From DASRCB01 sp035653295 (GTDB lineage: Bacteria; Acidobacteriota; Terriglobia; Bryobacterales; Bryobacteraceae): a stretch of 15,739 nt of DNA. How positions within the stretch are numbered: position 1 is the first letter of the stretch; each line of letters begins with the position of its first letter. This document shows positions 1-6,220 of the stretch, one piece after another. The translations under genes were made by a program, and so were the position numbers. The notes beneath the pieces are model-generated. The model was given only the letters and a program-made list of their open reading frames with translations, was not told where the DNA came from and ran no database searches. The stretch spans positions 1 to 15,739 of the forward strand of contig DASRCB010000059.1 of the NCBI GenBank assembly GCA_035653295.1. The letters are read 5' to 3'.

Positions 1-360
1 TTCGCCGAACTGAGGCAAGCCGGCCCGGTCATCCTCAGTCTGCTGGCGAGAGCCGCCGGTTCCCTTGACGAGGTGGCGCCGGAACGTGTGAAGCTGCCCG
101 GCGGTCGCACTGTGGGCGTGCACTACGAACACGGCCGTCCACCATGGATCGCGTCACGCCTGCAGGACTTCTTCGGGATGCGCGAATCGCCGCGCATCGC
201 CCGCGGCGCCGTGCCGCTCGTTATCCATCTCCTCGCACCGAATCAGCGCCCGGTACAGACCACCACGGATCTGGCGGGGTTTTGGGAACGCCTGTACCCA
301 CAGGTGCGCAGAGAGCTGAGCCGGCGTTATCCGAAGCATCGCTGGCCGGAGGAGGTCTGA
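1..360 (+). CDS. hrpB: ATP-dependent helicase HrpB, C-terminal end (partial)
   Basis: The reading frame is open from base 1 to a TGA at 358-360, giving 119 residues with the start outside the window. The sequence matches my knowledge of the HrpB C-terminal domain: a 'LPGGR' strand, then 'RLQDFFGM', 'ESPRIARG', 'VPLVIHLLAPNQRPVQTT', 'DLAGFW' and the closing 'RRYPKHRWPE'. HrpB is a DExH-box (DEAH-type) RNA helicase-like ATPase of about 800 residues; its cellular role is poorly defined in most bacteria. The helicase core is not in the window, so activity cannot be judged here. An internal GTG at 73 is not a real start because the frame continues upstream in family-like sequence. The gene ends 4 bp before the convergent gene on the minus strand, leaving no room for a separate terminator. 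Confidence 0.9.
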   Translation, partial: FAELRQAGPVILSLLARAAGSLDEVAPERVKLPGGRTVGVHYEHGRPPWIASRLQDFFGMRESPRIARGAVPLVIHLLAPNQRPVQTTTDLAGFWERLYPQVRRELSRRYPKHRWPEEV

Positions 361-364
361 CCTC

Positions 365-1336
365 TCATGGCGCGGGGACGGCGACGCAGATGCCGGCGCC
401 ATCGAATGAAGTATCGCCGATGACGCTCACCGTCAGGTTCGATTGCACGAGGATGTCGCCGGGTTTGGCGGTGTTCGGGTCCACGCAGCCTGGTACGATT
501 CTCAGTGACGGGGGCTCGGGCACGACAAAGTTGACCTGATACAGACCTGCGTATCCCGGGGTCAGACCCGCATAGAGCGGCTTTGGATCCGTAGGTGGGC
601 TGCCTACCGGCCGCGGGGCTCGCGTCGGCCCTGCATTCTCGCGATAGTTGAAGTTCAGTGTGAACGTTTCCGTCGCACGCGCCACGCCCGTTGCCGGTTC
701 GCCCGTTGGGACTGCGGGCGTGGTAGCGCCCAGTCCCACAGCATAGGCCGTCAGCGGCTCACCCGGTTGCGCCGGGCGACTGGCCGTAACCAGCGAGCCA
801 TCGGCGTGCGTTACCAGCGGCTGACATGGCAACGCAGGATTCCCCGTGTTCTGCGCCAGGACGTTGTCGCATCCGGTCAGGATGTGAACGCGATCCTGCT
901 GGATATTGAGCACGACGAACGACCCGGGTCTTCCGTTCTCGCTGACTCTGAGGCGGGTGATCACAATTGCGGACGAGTCCACCGGGCAGACGATATTCGG
1001 CAGACAGGCAGGCCGAACCTCATATGGAATCTGGATGGTAATGGCGGTAAGCGCCCCGCAATTCCCGCATGTCGAGACCGGCCGGACCTGCATAATCGGC
1101 GCGGAATAATCGTTGCCCTGCTCCACGGTTACGCTGATGCCCCCAAGCGTTATGGGCAGCTTGCCTGGTGGCGCGACCACGGGACCCGTCAGGCTGCTCC
1201 CGACCCCCTGAACGAAGATGGTCAGGACCTGGCCCGGGGCGATGTTGATCGGGACCGGGTCGACATATCCGGCGCCGGTAACGACGTTCTGCGCCACCGC
1301 AGTCCACGCCAGCAAAAGCAACACTGCGAATCGCAT
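365..1336 (-). CDS. Exported TIGR03437-type (Solibacter C-terminal domain) protein
   Basis: This is a 323-residue secreted protein of unknown function. The start at 1336 was chosen over the longer open frame (to 1459) because it begins directly with a signal peptide (MRFAVLLLLAWTAVAQ) and has an AGGAG ribosome-binding site 7 nt upstream. Two repeats of the acidobacterial TIGR03437 pattern are visible. The first is around residues 30-110 ('IAPGQVLTIF', 'LPITLGGISVTV', 'ITIQIPYEV'). The second is around 177-275 ('HADGSLVTASRPAQPGE', 'YAVGLGATTPAVPTGEPA', 'YAGLTPGYAGLYQVNFVVP'). Eight cysteines remain in the mature protein (90, 93, 111, 117, 156, 171, 284, 317), enough for four disulfides. The gene follows the TonB-dependent receptor after 52 bp and has its own candidate sigma-factor promoter. 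A surface or periplasmic partner of the receptor is a reasonable inference, but the family has no established function. Confidence 0.85.
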   Translation of the reverse strand: MRFAVLLLLAWTAVAQNVVTGAGYVDPVPINIAPGQVLTIFVQGVGSSLTGPVVAPPGKLPITLGGISVTVEQGNDYSAPIMQVRPVSTCGNCGALTAITIQIPYEVRPACLPNIVCPVDSSAIVITRLRVSENGRPGSFVVLNIQQDRVHILTGCDNVLAQNTGNPALPCQPLVTHADGSLVTASRPAQPGEPLTAYAVGLGATTPAVPTGEPATGVARATETFTLNFNYRENAGPTRAPRPVGSPPTDPKPLYAGLTPGYAGLYQVNFVVPEPPSLRIVPGCVDPNTAKPGDILVQSNLTVSVIGDTSFDGAGICVAVPAP

Positions 1337-1343
1337 ATCAGAA

Positions 1344-1348
1344 CTCCT
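1344..1348 (-). promoter_or_regulatory. Ribosome-binding site AGGAG that fixes the start at 1336
   Basis: On the minus strand AGGAG lies 7 nt before the ATG at 1336-1334. It supports the signal-peptide start over the upstream in-frame ATG at 1459, which lies inside the preceding receptor gene. Confidence 0.7.
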
Positions 1349-1353
1349 GATCC

Positions 1354-1384
1354 TAAGACCCGCGCGCCGCGATTTCTCCCGACA
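1354..1384 (-). promoter_or_regulatory. Candidate ECF sigma promoter upstream of the TIGR03437-type gene
   Basis: Read on the minus strand, TGTCGGG (1384-1378) is followed after 18 nt by GTCTTA (1359-1354), which ends 17 nt before the start codon. The same two boxes with the same 18-nt spacer occur upstream of the sigma-factor gene (6033-6063). Across a 34-nt alignment of the two sites I count 27 identities. The layout resembles ECF promoters (a conserved -35, an N16-18 spacer, a -10 containing GTC), but the -35 is not the classical GGAAC. The upstream box overlaps the last codons of the receptor gene. A transcript from here would have a leader of only about 10-13 nt, so the exact start site is uncertain. 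Confidence 0.55.
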
Positions 1385-1388
1385 ACAA

Positions 1389-4334
1389 TCAGAACGAAAA
1401 CCGCGCGACGAGTTGCAGCGAACGAGGTCCGCCAATTTGAAAAGCGGGCGCGAGGCCACTCCCGGGGGATCCGCTTCCCAGCATCAGATTCAGCATCGAA
1501 GGGGAGCGCCCAAAAAACGGGCTCACCAGAAAACGCACGGGGTCCGCGAACGCAGGCTGGTTGAGCGCGTTGAATGCTTCGGCGCGCAGTTCCAGCGCGC
1601 GGTTTTCGCGGAGGAGGAACGCCTTGTGCAAAGCGAGATCGAGCTGCGTCATGCCAAAGCCGCGAACGGCGTTGCGGCCAAGATCGCCCTGCACGTTGTT
1701 GCGCACCACGAATGCGGCGGGGTTCAGGCGTTTGCCGCCCGGCGCGATCGCGTCCGCGATCCAGATCGGGACACCTGGTGCGAGATCGGGACGAAAGATA
1801 TTGTCGAACCCCAGCCCGAACGCGGTTTCACCGTCGAGTACATCGACGGGAAATCCGGTGCGCGCACGGAAGACCGCGTCCATGGACCAGCCGCGCGCAG
1901 GCGCCGCGGACAGCGCGGCTGTAAGAGAATGGCGCACGTCAAAATCGGACGACCCTGTGTCCTGCATGGTGAACGGAATTGAAGGTCTCCAGAACACCGC
2001 CGCATCGGAAGAGCCGTTGTCGATGGAATGCGACCAGGTATACGAAGCCAGCGTCTGAATCCCGCGCGCCATGCGCCTCCGATACTGCGCCTGAAGCGCA
2101 CGGTAATCGGACCAGCCGTGGCTTGTCGCCGAAATCGTCCGCGCCCCCGTGGTTCCCACCGGCCCGGTTTCGCGGCGCAGTAAGTCATTATCCGCAGCCC
2201 CGACGTAACCCACCGAGAGTGCATCGTTAGCGCTGAGACCGCGTTCGAGGGTCACGTTCCACTCCCACGATTGCGGGACGCGCAGGCCGCGATCGAACGC
2301 ATAGACGACCCGGGTAACGGGGATGCCGCTGGTCCCCGAGGCGCCCCCGCCGTTGTACTGCCAGATGTTAAAAGGCGCGCCGTTAATGCCATCGGTCGCC
2401 GCGCCGAAATCGGGGTTGTAGAAACGGCCCGCGCCCGCGCGTACAATCGTGCGGCCGTTGGCGGTCAGCCGATAGGCGCCGCCAACACGTGGCGCAAAGC
2501 CGGTGTAGCGCATGGGCCAGATCGGAACGCGACCAGCGCCAGGGATCGGGGCGTAGGGTGGTGGAGCCAGTTCCCACCGCAGCCCGTACGACAGTGTCAG
2601 GCGCGTCGTCGCATGCCATGCATCCTCGGCGAAGAGGGAAAGCTGATCGATGGCCGTGGAGTCTTCCAGCGTGCGCGAGACCGTCACCGCAAAGTCTGCG
2701 TTGAGCAGCGCGGGGATGTTCGGCGCGGTCAGGCTAACGCTCGTCCCCGGACCATGCCGGCGCAGCGACAGCCGGCGGTAATCGAGACCGGCGCGCAGAT
2801 CGTGGGAGCCGTGGCGTAGCTCCAGCGAGTCGGCGAGATTCCATTGGCGCTGCGTGTTCTGCGCGTTCGCTCCCGCAATCAGTTGATCGATGCCGCTCGC
2901 GGCGAGACGAAAGAATGCGATGCAATCGCCGCCTGGGCCGAGCAGCGGCGCGTCGGTATAGCAGCCATTCAACTGCGGCTGTGTCCCGAGGCGCCACACC
3001 GAGTCGCCCGTTGTGTTCGTCACGCCCAGGCGCAGTTCATCGGTGAGCGCGGCGCTCACCGCGACGTTCAGGCCCACGGCGCCCCGGCGGGCGTTGAGGC
3101 GGATGGAATCCGTCTCGGCAACCCCGAAATCAGTGGACGATGGTGTTTCGTTGTAGCGGCAGAACAACGCAACGCGCCTGGAGAGTGCATGATCGATTCG
3201 GAGATTCAGTCCGTCGAAACTCGATGGCCGCGAACCGCGGGCAGTCCACTCGGCTGCGCCGCCGCCGAGGTCCGGACCGTTTGGCTGCGGGAATGCGTTG
3301 AGAATGGGCCGCACCACGGGGGGCGCCGCCGCGCGCGCCGCCAGCGAGGGGACCGCCGTTTGCAGGGTATACGGCTGGCGCAGCCGCAGCCCTTCGTAGG
3401 ACGCAAAGAAAAACATCCGGTTGCGGCGGAGCGGTCCGCCAACATCGCCTCCGAAATCAGCGAAGCGCAGCGGCAGACGGCTCTGTCCCAGGCTGTTGGC
3501 AAACCAGTTGTTCGCGTCCAGCGCCTCATTGCGAAAAGCGCCGAACAGCGCGCCATGGAATTCGTTGGATCCGGAGCGCGTGCTGAGCTCCACCTGCCCG
3601 CCGGGCGTCCGCCCGGAATCGGCTGCGAGCGTGGAGGTCTGCACCCGAAACTCATCCAGAGCTTCGACAGAGGCGAGGTCGTGCAGGCTCCCGAACGCGG
3701 TCATCTGTGGGAGCGAAGCGCCCGGCATTTCGGCGGGCAGCCCGCCGCCGGTCACGCCTGAGTTAGCGCTGATCCCGTCCACGGCGAAGTAGTTCGTATT
3801 CGGCCGCTGGCCATTCACTGAAAACTGCCCCGCCTCGCCCATGCTGGCCGGCGTGATGGTCGTGCCAGGAGCAAGCTCCAGCAGGCCCAGAATGCTGCGG
3901 CCGTTCAAGGGCAGATTCTCGATCCAACTCCGTCCCACCAGCGTGCTGACCGATGCGTCTTCGGCATTCAGCAGCTGCGGACCGCTGAAGACAGTTACTA
4001 CCTCATCCATGCTGCCGATCTGGAGATGGAAGTCGACGCGGGCCGATTCCGCCGAGTGCAGCGGGACACCGAATTGCACCAGCGTCCGGAACCCCTGGCG
4101 GCGCACCGTTAGCTTGTAGCGACCGGGCAATAAATAGCCGACGCGATAGTCGCCGGCTCCATCCGAGTGCGTATCGCGCCGGAACCCGGTCTCTTCGCTG
4201 ACCACGCTGATCGCGGCGCCGGGAACGCGCGCGCCGGAGGCATCCCACACAAATCCCGCAAGCTGCGCGGCGTCCTGTGCCGTCGCCGCGCCGCAGCAAA
4301 GCGCGAACAAGGCCGCGATTCTCGCAGCTCGCAT
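1389..4334 (-). CDS. TonB-dependent receptor, Oar-like, with carboxypeptidase-regulatory-like N-terminus
   Basis: This 981-residue outer-membrane beta-barrel probably imports a large or scarce substrate using TonB energy. The start at 4334 gives a signal peptide (MRAARIAALFALCCGAATAQ); the longer frame to 4475 would run into the upstream gene. Visible domains: a carboxypeptidase-regulatory-like beta-sandwich at about 22-105 ('AGFVWDASGARVPGA', 'GDYRVGYLLPGRYKLTV', 'GFRTL'); a plug region at about 110-260 ('IENLPLNGRS', 'LLELAPGTT', 'FSVNGQRPNTNYFAVDG'); then a long barrel with the typical 'SGSNEFHGALFGAFRNEALDANNWFAN' region and a C-terminal strand ending in Phe, as outer-membrane barrels do. 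There is no sign of an N-terminal signalling (STN/FecA-type) domain although the gene sits behind a sigma/anti-sigma pair. It starts 5 bp after the anti-sigma stop, so translation is probably coupled. The substrate cannot be read from the sequence. Confidence 0.92.
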   Translation of the reverse strand: MRAARIAALFALCCGAATAQDAAQLAGFVWDASGARVPGAAISVVSEETGFRRDTHSDGAGDYRVGYLLPGRYKLTVRRQGFRTLVQFGVPLHSAESARVDFHLQIGSMDEVVTVFSGPQLLNAEDASVSTLVGRSWIENLPLNGRSILGLLELAPGTTITPASMGEAGQFSVNGQRPNTNYFAVDGISANSGVTGGGLPAEMPGASLPQMTAFGSLHDLASVEALDEFRVQTSTLAADSGRTPGGQVELSTRSGSNEFHGALFGAFRNEALDANNWFANSLGQSRLPLRFADFGGDVGGPLRRNRMFFFASYEGLRLRQPYTLQTAVPSLAARAAAPPVVRPILNAFPQPNGPDLGGGAAEWTARGSRPSSFDGLNLRIDHALSRRVALFCRYNETPSSTDFGVAETDSIRLNARRGAVGLNVAVSAALTDELRLGVTNTTGDSVWRLGTQPQLNGCYTDAPLLGPGGDCIAFFRLAASGIDQLIAGANAQNTQRQWNLADSLELRHGSHDLRAGLDYRRLSLRRHGPGTSVSLTAPNIPALLNADFAVTVSRTLEDSTAIDQLSLFAEDAWHATTRLTLSYGLRWELAPPPYAPIPGAGRVPIWPMRYTGFAPRVGGAYRLTANGRTIVRAGAGRFYNPDFGAATDGINGAPFNIWQYNGGGASGTSGIPVTRVVYAFDRGLRVPQSWEWNVTLERGLSANDALSVGYVGAADNDLLRRETGPVGTTGARTISATSHGWSDYRALQAQYRRRMARGIQTLASYTWSHSIDNGSSDAAVFWRPSIPFTMQDTGSSDFDVRHSLTAALSAAPARGWSMDAVFRARTGFPVDVLDGETAFGLGFDNIFRPDLAPGVPIWIADAIAPGGKRLNPAAFVVRNNVQGDLGRNAVRGFGMTQLDLALHKAFLLRENRALELRAEAFNALNQPAFADPVRFLVSPFFGRSPSMLNLMLGSGSPGSGLAPAFQIGGPRSLQLVARFSF

Positions 4335-4339
4335 GCGGA

Positions 4340-5488
4340 TCAGTTCATGTCCATTCTTTTCAGGTCGGTTTTGAGATGATCGAGAGCCCGCGCCAGGTTC
4401 TCTTCCGCTGACACGGGCTGCGCATTGTCGACCCCCGCGAAAACCGCCGCAAGGAGCCGGTCCACATTCGCGCAATCGCTGAACAGGCTTCCGGCGGATG
4501 CAGGTTCGGCAGCACTGACCTGGGGCAGCAGCGGTCGCACTGAGGTCTCGATCATGGCTGCGTCGTTGGCGAGAGCGGACATGTGCTGCTGACGGATGCG
4601 GGCAAGGAATCGTTGCGACTCGGGTTTCATACTGCTGACCACTTCCGGCGGGAACCGCGCCTCCAGGTCGTGCAGTGCGTGCGCCCGCGCCATCATGGCA
4701 TCGGTTTGCGAGAGGACGCCGTCGACGAAGGCCTCGTAGTCCTCGGGGGTGGCGAACTGCCGTGCGATGGCGGGCGGCGCGGGCGAACCGACCACCTCCC
4801 GCGCGGCGCCGGCGCGGCGCGCAGCCACTGGCCCCGCACTCAGATACACGATTACTTCCGGCATTTCCCTCAAGGCGGATCGCAGGCGGGCGGCATGCGG
4901 CGGATCGAGCCCAATCGCGCTGACCACGATCTGGTCGGGCCGGCGCAGCACCTTCACGGGCTCGCCAAGATCGGCGCCGATCTCGTGCAAGGCGCCGATG
5001 ACTCGAAGTTCGTCGTCAGCAGTTACGGGGCGTACAGGAGCCACGTGGGCGCGCGGCACGGTCGTGGTTGGCGGCGCTGGTTCGGACCTGACGGACACTT
5101 TCGGAGTCGCCGTTGGATGCACCTCGCGCGCGGGCGGCACGGGGCGCAATGTATGGATGAACGCCGCCGCGCAAACCGCTGCGGCGCCGCCCAGCAGCCA
5201 GCGCGTATGCCGGCCCGGAGCGGCGAACATCCCCTGGCGCGTACCAACCCGTTCGAACTCCTTGTATGGGTCCATCCAGGGCAGGGGAGGCGCTGGGGTC
5301 GCATCCAGGACCTCCCGCCGAAACCACAAGTAAGCATTGAGGTTGCGCTCGGTTTCCGTCAGATGCGATCGACAGTCGCTGCACGCTTCCACATGCGACC
5401 GCACCGTCTCGGCCCGGCGAGGGGAGAGCTCGCCGTCGTAATACCGCAGCAAATCACGCTGGTCGGGATGACCTCTCCGGTTAAGCAT
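4340..5488 (-). CDS. Zinc-finger anti-sigma factor, single-pass membrane protein with long periplasmic part
   Basis: This 382-residue protein probably holds the neighbouring sigma factor inactive at the inner membrane. The N-terminus carries the zinc-binding anti-sigma pattern His-x3-Cys-x2-Cys (H32, C36, C39) in 'SHVEACSDC', preceded by 'LLRYYDGELSPRRAE', which is typical of the family. One hydrophobic segment lies at about 96-112 ('RWLLGGAAAVCAAAFIH'). It is followed by a Pro/Thr/Val-rich linker and about 230 further residues that should be periplasmic. Residues about 155-215 ('ELRVIGALHEIGADLGEPVKVL', 'QIVVSAIGL', 'EVIVYLSA') look like a small alpha/beta fold I cannot name with certainty; the remainder is helical. 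The start ATG overlaps the sigma stop by 8 bp. The large periplasmic portion is a plausible sensor domain; its ligand is unknown. Confidence 0.88.
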   Translation of the reverse strand: MLNRRGHPDQRDLLRYYDGELSPRRAETVRSHVEACSDCRSHLTETERNLNAYLWFRREVLDATPAPPLPWMDPYKEFERVGTRQGMFAAPGRHTRWLLGGAAAVCAAAFIHTLRPVPPAREVHPTATPKVSVRSEPAPPTTTVPRAHVAPVRPVTADDELRVIGALHEIGADLGEPVKVLRRPDQIVVSAIGLDPPHAARLRSALREMPEVIVYLSAGPVAARRAGAAREVVGSPAPPAIARQFATPEDYEAFVDGVLSQTDAMMARAHALHDLEARFPPEVVSSMKPESQRFLARIRQQHMSALANDAAMIETSVRPLLPQVSAAEPASAGSLFSDCANVDRLLAAVFAGVDNAQPVSAEENLARALDHLKTDLKRMDMN

Positions 5489-6014
5489 CGACGGCCTTCC
5501 TCAATCGCGTGATGGCCCGCTTCAGAAACTCCGCAACACTCGAATCGCTGATTCCGAGAATGGCTGCGATCTCGCGATACCGGAATCCCTCCGACCGCAG
5601 GTGCAGGCACTGCCGCTGCTGCGGCGACAGCGTCTCGACAGCCGCCGCCATTCTGGTCCGCCGTTCCCATTCGAGCAGATCGCGTTCCGGCCCGCCCCCT
5701 CTGTCGGCAATATTGAGGTGTACCTCGGGATCGATCGCCCGCATCGCGCCCTCGCGCCCGCGCACCGTCAGGCCATGATTGTGAGCCACGCGAAACACCC
5801 ACGCGCGTGGATTCTCCACGCGCCGGCCGCGCTTCATGGTGGCGTACAGCCGCAGGAAGACCTCCTGCGTCGCTTCCTGCGCCTGGCCGGCGGGCAGGCC
5901 CAGGGTCACGAGGTACCGATACACGTCATCGCGGGCCTCTTCGAAAAGCCGCGCGACAACGTCCTCACAGCTCATCACGCACTCACGAAATTGTTGTGCA
6001 TCCGCAGTCAGCAT
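5481..6014 (-). CDS. ECF-family RNA polymerase sigma factor
   Basis: This group 4 (ECF) sigma-70 family protein has 177 residues. Region 2 lies at about 28-95 ('DDVYRYLVTLG', 'AQEATQEVFLRLY', 'NPRAWVFRVAHN'). Region 4 lies at about 122-172 ('LSPQQRQCLHLRSEGFRYREIAAILGISDSSVAEFLKRAITRLRKAV'), including a helix-turn-helix. The open frame extends to 6131 but the extra N-terminus is Arg/Gly-rich and unlike the family. I chose the ATG at 6014, which has GGAAAG 3 nt upstream and a promoter-like motif 18 nt upstream; the ATG at 5975 (MSCEDVV...) is a serious alternative and would give a more ordinary leader. The gene overlaps the anti-sigma gene by 8 bp. The shared upstream motif suggests the sigma factor drives its own operon and the promoter in front of the TIGR03437-type gene. 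Confidence 0.88.
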   Translation of the reverse strand: MLTADAQQFRECVMSCEDVVARLFEEARDDVYRYLVTLGLPAGQAQEATQEVFLRLYATMKRGRRVENPRAWVFRVAHNHGLTVRGREGAMRAIDPEVHLNIADRGGGPERDLLEWERRTRMAAAVETLSPQQRQCLHLRSEGFRYREIAAILGISDSSVAEFLKRAITRLRKAVDA

Positions 6015-6032
6015 CGGCTTTCCGGCCGTTTC

Positions 6033-6063
6033 TAAGACTCGCGACCCGCGACTTTGCCCGACA
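6033..6063 (-). promoter_or_regulatory. Candidate autoregulated promoter of the sigma-factor operon
   Basis: On the minus strand TGTCGGG (6063-6057), an 18-nt spacer, then GTCTTA (6038-6033). This is the same element, with the same spacing, as at 1354-1384. It lies in the 206-bp region between the divergent sigma-factor and PQQ dehydrogenase genes. Autoregulation is usual for ECF sigma factors and the repetition in front of a second gene of the same cluster strengthens the reading. The element ends 18 nt before the ATG at 6014, implying a very short leader unless translation starts at 5975. Confidence 0.55.
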
Positions 6064-6220
6064 GGGCGGCCGCAACTACGCCCCTTCGCGCCAGTACCGG
6101 CCTTTTGACGCCGTACCACCCGTAGGGACAAGATCGCAGGCCTGCCTACCGAGCACGGTTATTTTAGTCGGACCATGCGGGCCATTGGCTGCACCCCGGA
6201 GATGGGATGATGGGCGGGTT
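6064..6220. other. Divergent intergenic region upstream of the PQQ dehydrogenase gene
   Basis: This is the remainder of the gap between the divergent sigma-factor and PQQ dehydrogenase genes. It holds a 10-bp perfect palindrome GCAGGCCTGC (6136-6145) and, around it, GTAGG (6122-6126) facing CCTAC (6145-6149). A TATTTT box near 6161 could be a -10 for the plus-strand gene, but I find no matching -35. No small gene or RNA is evident. The TGTCGGG/GTCTTA motif is not repeated in the plus direction, so the dehydrogenase is probably not under the same sigma factor. Confidence 0.3.

Noticed and set aside
352..364. Palindrome GAGGTC-T-GACCTC across the end of hrpB
   Set aside because: The one-base loop cannot form a useful hairpin, and there is no T-run; probably chance at a stop-codon junction.
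2844..3761. 305-codon plus-strand frame inside the TonB-dependent receptor gene
   Set aside because: Antisense to clear receptor sequence and without any family pattern.
6136..6145. GCAGGCCTGC palindrome in the sigma/PQQ gap as an operator
   Set aside because: A single 10-bp GC-rich palindrome is expected by chance at this base composition and there is no second copy; noted only in the region description.
5807..6220. In-frame upstream extension of the PQQ dehydrogenase by 138 codons
   Set aside because: The extension runs through the sigma-factor gene on the other strand and lacks domain sequence; the ATG at 6221 begins a signal peptide.
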